A stretch of 57,115 nt of DNA from Bacteroidales bacterium (GCA_017525245.1 JAFXTE010000025.1:1-57115); one strand, 5' to 3'; positions 7,180-17,701 are shown, numbered from the stretch's first letter. Notes: generated by a model from the letters alone, not told the origin. Made by a program: numbers and translations.

Positions 7180-9828
7180 ATGTGGAAACGAGTACATATT
7201 CTGCTTGTGGCGTTAGCGGGGGTGCTGTTGGTGCATCCGGCTTTAGCGCAGAATCTTCCCGACAACATGGTCTCTTCAGACTGTTCCACAGAGGCTGAGG
7301 CTATGAGTTGGGGCGTGACCAACGCATGGTCGTCAAGCAACATTGTTTCCAACCTCAACATCCCGCTCGTCGGGGATCTGGACGGGGACGGGCATCCTGA
7401 GATAGTCTGTTTTTCACTTGCCGGACAGTCGCATTATATGAACGACGGGTATAACGGCAACGTGGGCTACGAAATGCTGGTTTACGATGGAGTGACGCAC
7501 CAACTGAAGACGACGGTGACAATGGATTCGCCTGTTTCAGAATATGATGCGGCATCATACGGGCTGGTTCGGACTTCCGATGGCAAAGGGCTGATTGTGG
7601 TGGCGAGCTGTGACAATCGGTTGCGGGCCTACGACATCACTTCGGCAAATCCTAACACGCCCTATTGGGTGTCGGATGCGGACTACACTTCGGGGACGAA
7701 CAACTACGCCACGAATGTGAGTTTCGTGGACTTCAACGGGGACGGGCATCCGGAGGTATATGTGCGCAACAAGGTTTATAACGCTGAAAATGGGAAACTG
7801 CTGGCGGAGGCGGCTACCACGAACACAGGGGCATCGTACGCGCACTACACCCAGTTCACTCATAGGAAATTGTCTTCCCCATTTGCCGCCGACGTATGTG
7901 GAGACAGCCGTCCTGAGCTGATACTGGGGAACGAAATCTACGATGTCTCCATCACCAACCTGAACGGGACGGCGGGCAACACCATCACGCTGGTGCAGCA
8001 GATTACGCCGCCTGGAGGCGCACCCGTTGACGGAAACGTGCAGGTGGCTGATTTCAACATGGATGGTCACCTTGATGTCCTCATCACCATCAAGAACACG
8101 GAGGGGCAAACAGGGACCGTATATTGCTATGTGTGGGACGTACATAATGGACAGATTAGCAATCCGCTCAGTATCAACATAAACCGTTCGGGAAAAAGCA
8201 TACCCTTGATAGCGGACATCGACAATGACGGCATGTTGGAGATGGTGCTGCAGTCTGGGGCGTCAACGAATCGCCAGATACAGGCCTACAAGTACAATGC
8301 AGGCACTCAGTCCTTTTCCTTGATGTGGGATATGATCCCCGATGAAGACACCTTCTCGAACAGTTTCACGGCTTTCGATTTCAACCAGGACGGTTTGCTG
8401 GAACTGATCATCTGCGACCAATCCACATTGAAGATAGTGAACGGGAGCGGAAAGAGCCATCTCACCCACAACGACACCGTGCCGATGTATGTGTTGAACA
8501 CGTTCTCCTATTCGGAAACCACCATCATGCAGTATCCCGTCATTGCCGATGTGGATGCTGACGGGTCGGCGGAAATCGTTTCCGTGGGCAGCTCAAAGCT
8601 GAACATCTTCAAGTCGTCAGGGCAACCCTGGGCACCGGCGCGTCCGGTCTGGAACCAGTATCTCTACAATGTCACCAACATCAACAAGGATTTGACGGTG
8701 CCTTCGACGGTGTTTAACAATGCTACTGAGTTTACGGACCCGGACGGTGTGGTGCGTCGCCCGTTCAACAACTTCCTGCAGCAAGCCACCACATTGGACC
8801 AGTATGGGAGGCCGTTTATGGCTTTAGCCAATGCCACAGCGGTCATGGGAGACATCACCTACGAGGATGAAGTATATACGCTGACCTATCAGTTGTGCAA
8901 TACGGGTGGTCAGACCCTGTTCCCACCCATACCCTGTTCTTTTTATGCTGATGAGTACGGCAGTGTATATCTTGGAGGTTCTCCATACAACAGTCCTATC
9001 GAACCAGGAGAGTGTGTCTCTTGTACGATGACATTCACAGAGGACTATTTAGATCAGCACAGCGAATACCCGAATTTGGATTCCATCATTTTGGTGATTA
9101 ATGAGGACCGTCAGGGCATAGCCCAGAACGGTGGCCTTCAACCGGAATGTGACACCACCGACAACACGCTTGCATTTCACGTTGATCCCTGTCAGATTCC
9201 TAAAGATACCGTCACGGCGGACATTTGCGTGCGAGAAACCTATTCCGATGAGAACTTTGACATTCCAGCAACGGAAACCGAGACGGCAGGCACATTCTAT
9301 TTCAGCCGTGTGTTCCAGATGGATGACTGCGACAGCGTGATTGTGTTGAAACTGCGGGTTCATCCCGGGTATGATCTTCATTTCACCGAAACCATCCCAG
9401 AAGGGACCGCATACGACAACCACGGGATATTCCTGAACGAGAGTTTGTTGGAAAGTGGCGAACGCATCGACACTGCCATCACTTACCAAAGTGAGTTTGG
9501 CTGCGACAGCGTCATCCATATCACCATTCAAGTTGCTGTGGCGGACATCGCCATATATCTCCCCAACGCCATCACCCCGTCCAAATCCGACGGGCTGAAC
9601 GATGTGTTTTCACTTCCTGAGAAAATACAAAACCAAATAGCCGACTTTGAGATTATGATTTTCAACCGATGGGGCGGAATGGTGTTTTATTCCACTGACA
9701 AAGGTTTCCAGTGGAATGGGGAATACAAAGGGAAGACGTTCCACGACAATGTGTATCAGTATGTGATTCACTATTCAAACTCGTACGGGAAAATGTTCAC
9801 CAAGAAAGGCACAATCACGGTATTGTAA
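7180..9828 (+). CDS. FG-GAP/VCBS repeat protein with type IX secretion C-terminal domain, copy 1
   Basis: An 882-residue secreted protein with a signal peptide ending ALAQ near residue 24. Residues about 50-480 hold repeated FG-GAP/VCBS units, each with a calcium-type DxDxDG loop: VGDLDGDGHPEIV, VDFNGDGHPEVY, VADFNMDGHLDVL, IADIDNDGMLEMV, AFDFNQDGLLELI and VADVDADGSAEIV. A CARDB-like segment with a QLCNTGG motif follows. The last 85 residues (NAITPSKSDGLNDVF ... IFNRWG ... VYQYVIHY) are the gliding-motility-associated (CHU_C, type B) sorting domain. It is probably displayed on or released from the surface by the type IX system. First of three tandem paralogues; ligand unknown. Confidence 0.85.
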   Translation: MWKRVHILLVALAGVLLVHPALAQNLPDNMVSSDCSTEAEAMSWGVTNAWSSSNIVSNLNIPLVGDLDGDGHPEIVCFSLAGQSHYMNDGYNGNVGYEMLVYDGVTHQLKTTVTMDSPVSEYDAASYGLVRTSDGKGLIVVASCDNRLRAYDITSANPNTPYWVSDADYTSGTNNYATNVSFVDFNGDGHPEVYVRNKVYNAENGKLLAEAATTNTGASYAHYTQFTHRKLSSPFAADVCGDSRPELILGNEIYDVSITNLNGTAGNTITLVQQITPPGGAPVDGNVQVADFNMDGHLDVLITIKNTEGQTGTVYCYVWDVHNGQISNPLSININRSGKSIPLIADIDNDGMLEMVLQSGASTNRQIQAYKYNAGTQSFSLMWDMIPDEDTFSNSFTAFDFNQDGLLELIICDQSTLKIVNGSGKSHLTHNDTVPMYVLNTFSYSETTIMQYPVIADVDADGSAEIVSVGSSKLNIFKSSGQPWAPARPVWNQYLYNVTNINKDLTVPSTVFNNATEFTDPDGVVRRPFNNFLQQATTLDQYGRPFMALANATAVMGDITYEDEVYTLTYQLCNTGGQTLFPPIPCSFYADEYGSVYLGGSPYNSPIEPGECVSCTMTFTEDYLDQHSEYPNLDSIILVINEDRQGIAQNGGLQPECDTTDNTLAFHVDPCQIPKDTVTADICVRETYSDENFDIPATETETAGTFYFSRVFQMDDCDSVIVLKLRVHPGYDLHFTETIPEGTAYDNHGIFLNESLLESGERIDTAITYQSEFGCDSVIHITIQVAVADIAIYLPNAITPSKSDGLNDVFSLPEKIQNQIADFEIMIFNRWGGMVFYSTDKGFQWNGEYKGKTFHDNVYQYVIHYSNSYGKMFTKKGTITVL

Positions 9829-9838
9829 TTCCTTCATT

Positions 9839-12460
9839 ATGAAAAGAAATCAGATTCTAAAGATATTTGCCTGTTTGATAGGTCTTTGCGTCCAAGTCAA
9901 GGCACAGACTGGTCTTCCTGACAACATAGTAACTGCCGACTGCACGACTGATGCCGTGGAGCAGCCGTGGGACGCGCAGGTGCTGCACTCCGCCAACGAC
10001 ATCCACTGCTATTATGTGCCCATAGTGGGAGACATCGACGGTGACGGCATGGTGGAGATAGTGGCGTGCAAGGCCGTGACCAACGATCATTACACCAGTC
10101 GGTTGGGCATCTATCGGGGTTCTGATTTGCAGCAGATTGGCACTATCAGTGTTTCGCAGCGGATATATGCGGGCTTTGCCGGGCCGGTGGCCATTGTGCG
10201 CTATCCTGACGGCAACGGCGGTATGCAAGGCGCTATCATCCTGCACTGTTACGATAACAAGCTCCGTTCTTACGACATTCAGGGGAACCTGCTCGCCACC
10301 TCCGATGTGAACACGCCTTGTGAAGGGGTGGTTTCCATTACGGATTTCAACTACGACGGCTGGCCGGAAGTCTATATCGGAAATGTGATTTATGACGCGG
10401 CCACGCTCAAGCGGCTCTGCGCCGGCCCCGTCAACGGCAATATGGGACGCTCTTACAGAAACGATGCTTCAGAAGTCGGACACAGTGCTATGCCTTTCGC
10501 CGCCAATGTGTTAGGGGACAGCATTCCCGAACTTATCTGCGGCAACACGATATACAGCGTGCATATTGCCAGCAGAACGGATATCACGCTCAATTCTGTC
10601 ACCGAACTGAAAACCATCGCCATTCCGGCAAGCATTCCGCAGGATGGTAGCGTTGCCGTGGCAGATTTCAACCTTGACGGACAGTTAGATGTGCTGGTCG
10701 TTATAGACGGAACTCCAAGTAATATCGCTGACAGCTCCTACATCTATGCATACGACCCTGTGACGGAGGGCATTTTCTTTGTCCATAGCCATTATGCCAG
10801 AACTATAGGATTCCCTTTGGTTGGTGATATAGACGGAGATTCCTACATAGACATGGTTTACCTTGATTACCATACCCAGGTCAGCAATTCCAGGATCACC
10901 GCCATAACGTATATACCGGCCACGGGACTGCACCCCAAGTGGCAAGCCACACACGGTGATCGTTCAGGGCAAACTTCTATGACTTTGTTTGATTTCAACC
11001 AAGACAATATCATGGAGATTGTTTATCGTGACGAGAACAACCTTCGCATCATCAATGGCAGCGGCAAAAGCCACAAAACAGGCAACGACACGATACCTTT
11101 CTACAACTTGTACACCAAAAGTATGTCTGCCGGCACTTGGAAGGAATATCCTGTGGTGGCGGATGTGAACGGCGACGGAGCGGCGGAGATTGTGGTGTGC
11201 GGCAAGGTGGGCAGCGGGCTCGGATGGGTCGGCGGCCAGCTGTGGGTCATCGGTGGCATACATCCTTGGGCTCCCGCGCGTCCCGTCTGGAACCAGTACA
11301 TGTACAACGTGACGAACATCAACAAGGATCTCACGGTGCCGATACCGTTGTTTGACAACGCCACATCTTTCACTGACCCCGGCGGTGTGGTGCGCCGCCC
11401 CTTCAACAACTTCCTACAGCAAGCCACCACGCTCGACCAGTATGGGAGACCATTCTCAAGAATGCTGAATGTTTCGGCCACAACGGATACGAATATGACG
11501 TATGAAAACAGCATGTTCACCTATTCCTTCACATTCTGTAATGATGGCGGACAACCCTTGAACAATCCTTTCAGTATCACCTATTATGCAGATTCATACC
11601 AAGGGGCGATTATTCGCACGGAAGAAATTTATTCTACGCTGATGGTAAATAACTGCCTGACTATCACAACCCAATTCACGAACGCGGAGTTGCTCGCTTT
11701 TCCAGATTTGGAAACGATTGTGGTGGCAGTTAACGACAACGGCACAGGCGTGGCGCAGACCGGCGGGCAGCAGGAGGAGTGCGACACCACTGACAATTTC
11801 TTCTACTTCCCTGCCAGTCCGTGCAATATCCCCAAAGACACGGTCACGGCAGACATCTGCGTGCGCGAAAGCTATTCCGACGAGAATTTCGACATCTCTC
11901 CTGCCGAAACACAGACGGCAGGCACTTTTTATCACAGAAAAGTGTATCAGGTGGATGACTGCGACAGCGTGATTGTGCTGAAGCTGCAGGTGCATCCCGA
12001 GTATGACCTGCATTTCACAGAGACCATTCCCGAAGGGACCGCGTATGACAACCACGGGATATTCTTGCACGAGAGTCTGCTGGAAGGCGGTAATCGCATC
12101 GACACCGCCATCACTCACCAAAGCGAGTATGGCTGCGACAGCGTCATCCATGTCTCCATTCAAGTGGCTGTGGCGGACATCGCCATATATCTCCCCAACG
12201 CCATCACCCCATCCAAATCCGACGGGCTGAACGATGTGTTTTCACTTCCCGAGAGAATACAAAACCAAATAGCCGACTTTGAAATCGTGGTTTTCAACCG
12301 TTGGGGCGAGATGGTGTTTTATTCCACGGACAAGAATTTCCGTTGGAGCGGGGAGTACAAAGGGAAAACATTCTATGACAATGTGTATCAGTATGTGATT
12401 CACTATTCGAACCCGTATGGGAAAATGTTCACCACCAAAGGCACAATTACGGTGTTGTAA
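9839..12460 (+). CDS. FG-GAP/VCBS repeat protein with type IX secretion C-terminal domain, copy 2 (mosaic)
   Basis: An 873-residue secreted protein with a signal peptide (cleavage near VKAQ), FG-GAP repeats with DxDxDG loops (VGDIDGDGMVEIV, ITDFNYDGWPEVY, VADFNLDGQLDVL, VADVNGDGAAEIV) and a type IX C-terminal domain. The N-terminal 540 or so residues are nearly the same as in the third gene. The C-terminal 270 residues, including PKDTVTADICVRE and the sorting domain, are nearly the same as in the first gene. The switch falls near a block shared by all three (PWAPARPVWNQY to LDQYGRPF). It starts 10 bp after the first gene, so the three form an operon. Confidence 0.85.
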   Translation: MKRNQILKIFACLIGLCVQVKAQTGLPDNIVTADCTTDAVEQPWDAQVLHSANDIHCYYVPIVGDIDGDGMVEIVACKAVTNDHYTSRLGIYRGSDLQQIGTISVSQRIYAGFAGPVAIVRYPDGNGGMQGAIILHCYDNKLRSYDIQGNLLATSDVNTPCEGVVSITDFNYDGWPEVYIGNVIYDAATLKRLCAGPVNGNMGRSYRNDASEVGHSAMPFAANVLGDSIPELICGNTIYSVHIASRTDITLNSVTELKTIAIPASIPQDGSVAVADFNLDGQLDVLVVIDGTPSNIADSSYIYAYDPVTEGIFFVHSHYARTIGFPLVGDIDGDSYIDMVYLDYHTQVSNSRITAITYIPATGLHPKWQATHGDRSGQTSMTLFDFNQDNIMEIVYRDENNLRIINGSGKSHKTGNDTIPFYNLYTKSMSAGTWKEYPVVADVNGDGAAEIVVCGKVGSGLGWVGGQLWVIGGIHPWAPARPVWNQYMYNVTNINKDLTVPIPLFDNATSFTDPGGVVRRPFNNFLQQATTLDQYGRPFSRMLNVSATTDTNMTYENSMFTYSFTFCNDGGQPLNNPFSITYYADSYQGAIIRTEEIYSTLMVNNCLTITTQFTNAELLAFPDLETIVVAVNDNGTGVAQTGGQQEECDTTDNFFYFPASPCNIPKDTVTADICVRESYSDENFDISPAETQTAGTFYHRKVYQVDDCDSVIVLKLQVHPEYDLHFTETIPEGTAYDNHGIFLHESLLEGGNRIDTAITHQSEYGCDSVIHVSIQVAVADIAIYLPNAITPSKSDGLNDVFSLPERIQNQIADFEIVVFNRWGEMVFYSTDKNFRWSGEYKGKTFYDNVYQYVIHYSNPYGKMFTTKGTITVL

Positions 12461-12461
12461 T

Positions 12462-14711
12462 ATGAACAAAACACTGATTTTTGGAATTATAGCATGGTTG
12501 CTTTGCATACAACCTCATCTTAGAGGACAGAATGTTTTGCCCGACAACATGGAAGAGTCTGATTGCGAGACCGATGCGTTAGCGCAGCCGTGGGACGCGC
12601 AGGTCCTGCACTCAGCCAACGACATCCACTGTTACTATGTACCGATTGTGGGCGACATTGACGGCGACGGCATCGTGGAAATCGTGGCTGGGAAAGCTGT
12701 CACCAACAATCACTACACTACGCAGGTGGGTATCTACCGGGGTTCGGATTTGCAGCAGATTGGGACCATCAACATTCCCCAGCGGATTTACGCGGGATTC
12801 ACCGGACCGGTGGCTATTGTACGCTATCCTGACGGCAACGGCGGTATGCAGGGCGCCATCATCCTGCACTGTTATGACAACAAGCTCCGTTCCTACGACA
12901 TACATGGGAATTTACTGGCAACTTCCGATATGAACACACCTTGCGAAGGGGTTGTCTCCGTGACGGATTTCAACTACGACGGCTGGCCGGAGGTTTACAT
13001 CGGAAATGTGATTTATGACGCGGCCACGCTCAAGAGGCTCTGCGCCGGCCCCGCCAATGGCAATATGGGAAGATCTTGGAGAAACGATGTTTCTGAAGTC
13101 GGACGCAGCGCCATGCCTTTTGCCGCCGATGTGTTAGGGGACAGCATTCCCGAACTCATCTGCGGCAACACGATATACGACGTGCATATTGCCAGCAGAA
13201 CGGATATCACGCTCAATTCTGTCACCGAACTGAAAACCATCGCCATTCCGACAAGTATTCCGCAGGATGGCAGCGTGGCGGTGGCAGACTTTAACCTTGA
13301 CGGACAGTTAGACGTGATGGTGGTCATCGATGGTTCGGGCAGCAACATCTACGACTCCGCCTACATCTATGCATACGACCCTGTGACGGAGGACATTTTC
13401 TTTGTCCATAGCCATTATGCCAGAACTATAGGATTCCCTTTGGTGGGTGATATAGACGGAGATTCCTACATAGACATGGTTTACCTTGACTACCACACCC
13501 AAGTCAGCAATTCCCGAATCACTGCCATAACGTATAGTCCGGCAACAGGCCTACAGCCTAAGTGGCAAGCCACTCACGCCGATGAATCGGGGCAGACCTC
13601 CATGACCCTTTTCGACTTCAACCAAGATGGAATCTCGGAGATTGTCTATCGCGACATGGCCAATTTGCGCATTATCAACGGAAGCGGTAAAAGTCACCTG
13701 ACAGGCAATGACACCATTTCATTCTACAACTTATACACTAAAAACATGTATGCTGGCACTTGGAAGGAGTATCCCGTTGTGGCGGATGTGAACGGTGACG
13801 GAGCGGCGGAGATTGTGGTGTGTGGCAAGGTGGGCAGCGGGCTCGGATGGGTCGGCGGCCAACTGTGGGTCATCGGCGGCATCCACCCTTGGGCACCGGC
13901 GCGGCCCGTCTGGAACCAGTACATGTACAACGTGACCAACATCAACAAAGATCTCACCGTGCCTATGCCGCTTTTCGACAATGCCACCGTATTCACCGAC
14001 CCGCAAGGTGTGGTGCGCCGCCCCTTCAACAACTTCCTGCAGCAAGCCACCTCGCTCGACCAGTATGGGCGGCCGTTTGCGGAATTGGCGAATCTCTCCA
14101 TCTCGGGCGAGCCGTCTGTGGAGTTTGAAGGTGACGCGGTTTTTGTGGAAATGGAGGTCTGTAACACAGGAGAGACAGCTCTTTTACCACCGATGTCTGT
14201 ATCTGTCTATACGGTTTCCGGTGAATTGGTGCAGACGGAGGTACTTGCGCAGGGACTTTTGCCGAACGAGTGCGTAACCGTTGCATTGTCAATAAGTCAA
14301 GAAATGATGAGACCGTTTGACAATCCATTCCCGCTCCGCATTGCCGTCAACGACAACGGGGAGGGTACGGCACAGTATGGCGGGCTGCAGCCCGAATGCG
14401 ACACAACGGACAATTTCGCCAACATTGACGGCCGGCCGTGCCAGATGACCGTGCCCAATGTCATCACCCCAAACGGCGACGGGATTAATGATGCTTTTGA
14501 GCCGCAATTGGAGGGCGAGTTCGTCAGCATGGGAATGGAGATTTTCGATCGTTGGGGCAAGCGGGTTTACCGTCAGGAGAGCAAAGAGGCTCTGAAATGG
14601 GATGCTTCAGGTGTTTCTGACGGGGTGTATTTTTGCGCCATAGAGTTCAAGTGCGCCATCAGTGCGAAAAAACTTCAACGGATGAACACGAGTGTGACGG
14701 TGGTGCGGTGA
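12462..14711 (+). CDS. FG-GAP/VCBS repeat protein with type IX secretion C-terminal domain, copy 3
   Basis: A 749-residue secreted protein starting MNKTLIFGIIAWLL, one base after the stop of copy 2. An earlier in-frame ATG at 12417 lies inside copy 2 and would destroy the signal peptide. The FG-GAP region is almost identical in places to copy 2, including long runs of the same nucleotides. Unlike the other two it lacks the roughly 110-residue PKDTVTADIC module; the sorting domain follows directly (NVITPNGDGINDAFEP ... IFDRWGKRVY) and is of a diverged subtype. It is exported by the same system but probably assembled differently at its C terminus. Confidence 0.85.
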   Translation: MNKTLIFGIIAWLLCIQPHLRGQNVLPDNMEESDCETDALAQPWDAQVLHSANDIHCYYVPIVGDIDGDGIVEIVAGKAVTNNHYTTQVGIYRGSDLQQIGTINIPQRIYAGFTGPVAIVRYPDGNGGMQGAIILHCYDNKLRSYDIHGNLLATSDMNTPCEGVVSVTDFNYDGWPEVYIGNVIYDAATLKRLCAGPANGNMGRSWRNDVSEVGRSAMPFAADVLGDSIPELICGNTIYDVHIASRTDITLNSVTELKTIAIPTSIPQDGSVAVADFNLDGQLDVMVVIDGSGSNIYDSAYIYAYDPVTEDIFFVHSHYARTIGFPLVGDIDGDSYIDMVYLDYHTQVSNSRITAITYSPATGLQPKWQATHADESGQTSMTLFDFNQDGISEIVYRDMANLRIINGSGKSHLTGNDTISFYNLYTKNMYAGTWKEYPVVADVNGDGAAEIVVCGKVGSGLGWVGGQLWVIGGIHPWAPARPVWNQYMYNVTNINKDLTVPMPLFDNATVFTDPQGVVRRPFNNFLQQATSLDQYGRPFAELANLSISGEPSVEFEGDAVFVEMEVCNTGETALLPPMSVSVYTVSGELVQTEVLAQGLLPNECVTVALSISQEMMRPFDNPFPLRIAVNDNGEGTAQYGGLQPECDTTDNFANIDGRPCQMTVPNVITPNGDGINDAFEPQLEGEFVSMGMEIFDRWGKRVYRQESKEALKWDASGVSDGVYFCAIEFKCAISAKKLQRMNTSVTVVR

Positions 14712-14778
14712 ATGGGGAAATGGAATTTGGACGCACCATAAGGCCATGCATTTTCGCAGGATATGTTAGAAAAAAATG

Positions 14779-14786
14779 TACTTTTG
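14779..14786 (+). promoter_or_regulatory. Bacteroidota -7 element TACTTTTG for the pse operon
   Basis: A TAnnTTTG match 42 bp upstream of pseB. No similar element lies between pseB and pseI, which suggests one transcript. Confidence 0.7.
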
Positions 14787-14828
14787 CAGATTGAAATTAT
14801 TGGTTTGCAAGTTAAATAGTCACGAACT

Positions 14829-15851
14829 ATGTTGAATAATAAAACAGTGCTTATTACGGGGGGAACCGGTTCTTTCGGCAAAAAATTTGTTGAAGTCATA
14901 TTACGGGATTACCCTGATGTCAAAAAAATTATCATTTATTCGCGTGATGAGCTGAAACAATATGAACTAAAACTGAAATATCCAGAAAAAAGTTATCCCA
15001 TGATGCGCTTTTTCATCGGGGATGTGCGCGACCTGGAGCGGCTTACTCGGGCATGTGAGGGAGTGGATGTGATTATCCACGCGGCCGCCATCAAACAAGT
15101 CGATACTGCTGAATACAATCCGGAAGAATGCATCAAAACCAATGTTCACGGTGCGCAGAATGTCATCAAAGCAGCACTGGCTTGCGGGGTTCACGATGTG
15201 GTGGCACTATCCACGGATAAGGCTTGCGCTCCCATCAACTTGTACGGGGCCACAAAACTAACGTCAGACAAGTTGTTTACCGCTGCCAACAACATTAAAG
15301 GTTCGAAAGACATTCGGTTTTCCGTGGTGCGTTATGGAAATGTCATGGGCTCCCGCGGCTCGGTTATCCCGTTCTTCATTCGCAAACGTGATGAGGGCGC
15401 GGATGCCATTCCGATTACAGATATGCGTATGACACGGTTCAATATTTCTTTGGAAGAAGGGGTGGCTATGGTCATGTATGCCATAAAACACCACTTGGGT
15501 GGTGAGATTTTCATACCCAAAATCCCGTCCTATCATATTAAAGATGTTGCGACGGCCATCGCCCCTAATATCCCTCAGGTGGAAATCGGCATTCGTCCCG
15601 GAGAAAAACTTCATGAGGAAATGATTACTGTCACAGACGCCCTTGACACAATTGACTTGGGAAAATATTATGTCATACTTCCTTCCGTGTCGTTTATGCA
15701 CTCTCGCGAGGAATTCATCAAACACCACAATGCCGTTCCTGTTCCCGATGGTTTCCACTACAGTTCCGACAGCAACACCGAGTGGGAGACAGTGGAAACG
15801 ATGCGTGAGAAAATCCGTCAATTTGTGGACCCTAACTTTATAGTGAAATAA
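14829..15851 (+). CDS. pseB: UDP-N-acetylglucosamine 4,6-dehydratase (inverting)
   Basis: A 340-residue short-chain dehydrogenase/reductase. The Rossmann motif TGGTGSFG is at residues 10-17. The catalytic set of the inverting dehydratase is present: D130 and K131 in STDKACAP and Y139 in NLYGATK. It makes UDP-2-acetamido-2,6-dideoxy-beta-L-arabino-hexos-4-ulose, the first intermediate of pseudaminic acid. The length and the motifs fit PseB rather than the longer membrane-bound PglF/FlaA1 group. It leads an operon with pseC one base downstream and has its own promoter. Confidence 0.93.
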   Translation: MLNNKTVLITGGTGSFGKKFVEVILRDYPDVKKIIIYSRDELKQYELKLKYPEKSYPMMRFFIGDVRDLERLTRACEGVDVIIHAAAIKQVDTAEYNPEECIKTNVHGAQNVIKAALACGVHDVVALSTDKACAPINLYGATKLTSDKLFTAANNIKGSKDIRFSVVRYGNVMGSRGSVIPFFIRKRDEGADAIPITDMRMTRFNISLEEGVAMVMYAIKHHLGGEIFIPKIPSYHIKDVATAIAPNIPQVEIGIRPGEKLHEEMITVTDALDTIDLGKYYVILPSVSFMHSREEFIKHHNAVPVPDGFHYSSDSNTEWETVETMREKIRQFVDPNFIVK

Positions 15852-15852
15852 G

Positions 15853-17019
15853 ATGATAGATCACAACATTTCTTACGGACACCAATACATCAGTGACGAG
15901 GATATCCAAGCTGTTGTTGAAACGTTGAAGTCGGATTATCTGACTCAGGGACCGAAAATCGGTGAGTTTGAGAAAAACTTCGCTGGCTATTTGGGATGCC
16001 AGTATGCCTGTATGGTGAGCAACGGCACCGCCGCCCTGCATCTCTGTGCGATGGCTTTAGGGGTAAAATCTGGCGACAAAGTCATTACCACCCCCATCAC
16101 CTTTGTGGCCTCCGCCAACGGATTCCGGTATCTGGGTGCGGAAATCGTGTTTTGCGACATCGATCCCAATACCTATTGCATGGATCTCGACAAGTTGGAG
16201 CAAATTCTGGTATCATCACCGAAAGGAACTTACAAAGCGGTGGTTCCTGTTGATTTTGCCGGATATCCTGTTGATGAGGAACGATTGAGAAAACTGGCTG
16301 ACGAATATGGTTTTGCCATTGTGGTGGACGCATGCCACGCTCCCGGGGGCAGTTTCATCGACAGCAAAGGTGCGAAACAGATGGTTGGCAATTGTACGTA
16401 TGCGGATTTGACTTGTTTCTCTTTCCATCCCGTGAAACACATTGCCACCGGTGAAGGCGGAGCTGTTACCACCAACCGTAAAGATCTTTATGAAAGGGTG
16501 GCTTTGTATCGCACGCACGGAATCACCAAAAGCCCGGATTTGCTCACGCAAAACGATGGCGGATGGTATTATGAAATGCAGGATTTGGGGTACAATTACC
16601 GCATCACTGATTTTCAAGCTGCTTTGGGCATCTCCCAACTAAAGCGCTTAGATTGGAGCATCCGACGCCGGAATGAGATTGCGTGCAAGTATGACGAAGC
16701 CTTCAAAGACTTTCCGATAAAAACACCTTATCGGGCCGACAATATCACCCACGCTTTCCATCTGTATATCATACAAGTGGATGCAGATAAACGCAAAGGA
16801 TTATACAATTTCCTTCGTACCAACAGGATTTTCGCCCAAGTGCTCTATATTCCCGCACACACTATGCCTTATTACCGCCAATTTGGATGGAAAACCGGTG
16901 ACATGCCAATTGCTGAAGATTACTACCAACATTGTCTTGCCCTACCGATGTTCCCGACATTGACGGAAGAAGAGCAGGATTGGGTGATAGAGAAAGTGAA
17001 AGAATACGTAGGGGAATGA
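15853..17019 (+). CDS. pseC: UDP-4-amino-4,6-dideoxy-N-acetyl-beta-L-altrosamine transaminase
   Basis: A 388-residue DegT/DnrJ/EryC1 aminotransferase. The PLP-binding lysine is about K195 in FHPVKHIATGEGG, and the upstream VVDACHAPGG segment carries the PLP-contacting Asp. It transfers an amino group from glutamate to the 4-keto sugar made by PseB. The start at 15853 follows the pseB stop by one base, and the stop overlaps the pseF ATG by 4 bases (ATGA), which points to translational coupling. Confidence 0.93.
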   Translation: MIDHNISYGHQYISDEDIQAVVETLKSDYLTQGPKIGEFEKNFAGYLGCQYACMVSNGTAALHLCAMALGVKSGDKVITTPITFVASANGFRYLGAEIVFCDIDPNTYCMDLDKLEQILVSSPKGTYKAVVPVDFAGYPVDEERLRKLADEYGFAIVVDACHAPGGSFIDSKGAKQMVGNCTYADLTCFSFHPVKHIATGEGGAVTTNRKDLYERVALYRTHGITKSPDLLTQNDGGWYYEMQDLGYNYRITDFQAALGISQLKRLDWSIRRRNEIACKYDEAFKDFPIKTPYRADNITHAFHLYIIQVDADKRKGLYNFLRTNRIFAQVLYIPAHTMPYYRQFGWKTGDMPIAEDYYQHCLALPMFPTLTEEEQDWVIEKVKEYVGE

Positions 17020-17699
17020 AGAATCTCTGTATTATACCGGCCCGTGGAGGCAGCAAGCGCATTCCGAAAAAAAACATCAAGGATTTTCTCGGCAAACCGA
17101 TTATTGCCTATTCCATTGAAACCGCATTAGAGACTGGTTTGTTTGACGAGGTCATGGTTTCAACCGATGATTTTGAAATTGCAGCAGTCGCTCAGAAATT
17201 TGGTGCAAAAGTGCCGTTTATGCGTTCTGCCGAAACCGCCAATGATTATGCCTCCACCGCAGATGTCTTGAAAGAAGTAATAGCCCGATACACGGAATTG
17301 GGCCGGGAGTTTGACCACTTCTGCTGCTTTTATGCTACAGCTCCATTAGTGCGGAGCAAGGATGTTGTGGTTGCATTTGAACGTATGCAGCAGTCAGACT
17401 TTTCATGCGTTTATCCGGTAGTACAGTTCAGCTACCCGATTTGGCGTTGTCTCGACCTTGCAGAGGATGGTACGATGACACGTCATTGGCCGGAATTTGA
17501 AAACAGCCGTAGCCAAGATTTGCCCAATCAATACCACGATACGGGTACTTTTTATTGGTACAAAACAAAAGAATGGTTGGCGGGCGACATAAGCGTTGGA
17601 GGAATCGAGGTGGAGGAAACCACCATACAAGACATTGATACGGAAACCGATTGGAAATTGGCGGAGATGAAGTATAATTTAATGAAGCAACCAAAATAA
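17016..17699 (+). CDS. pseF: Pseudaminic acid cytidylyltransferase
   Basis: A 227-residue CMP-sugar synthetase of the NeuA/KdsB fold. The nucleotide-binding signature IIPARGGSKRIPKKNI is at the N terminus, and the C-terminal IDTETDWKLAE motif is conserved in the family. It activates pseudaminic acid as the CMP sugar. The start at 17016 overlaps the pseC stop; an upstream ATG at 16932 lies inside pseC and would add 28 unrelated residues. It sits in the middle of the operon rather than at its end. Confidence 0.92.
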   Translation: MKNLCIIPARGGSKRIPKKNIKDFLGKPIIAYSIETALETGLFDEVMVSTDDFEIAAVAQKFGAKVPFMRSAETANDYASTADVLKEVIARYTELGREFDHFCCFYATAPLVRSKDVVVAFERMQQSDFSCVYPVVQFSYPIWRCLDLAEDGTMTRHWPEFENSRSQDLPNQYHDTGTFYWYKTKEWLAGDISVGGIEVEETTIQDIDTETDWKLAEMKYNLMKQPK

Positions 17700-17701
17700 T
17701 T

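Noticed and set aside
7180-14711. Prophage or integrated element around the FG-GAP genes
   Set aside because: No integrase, attachment repeats or phage genes; the repetition is from tandem gene duplication.
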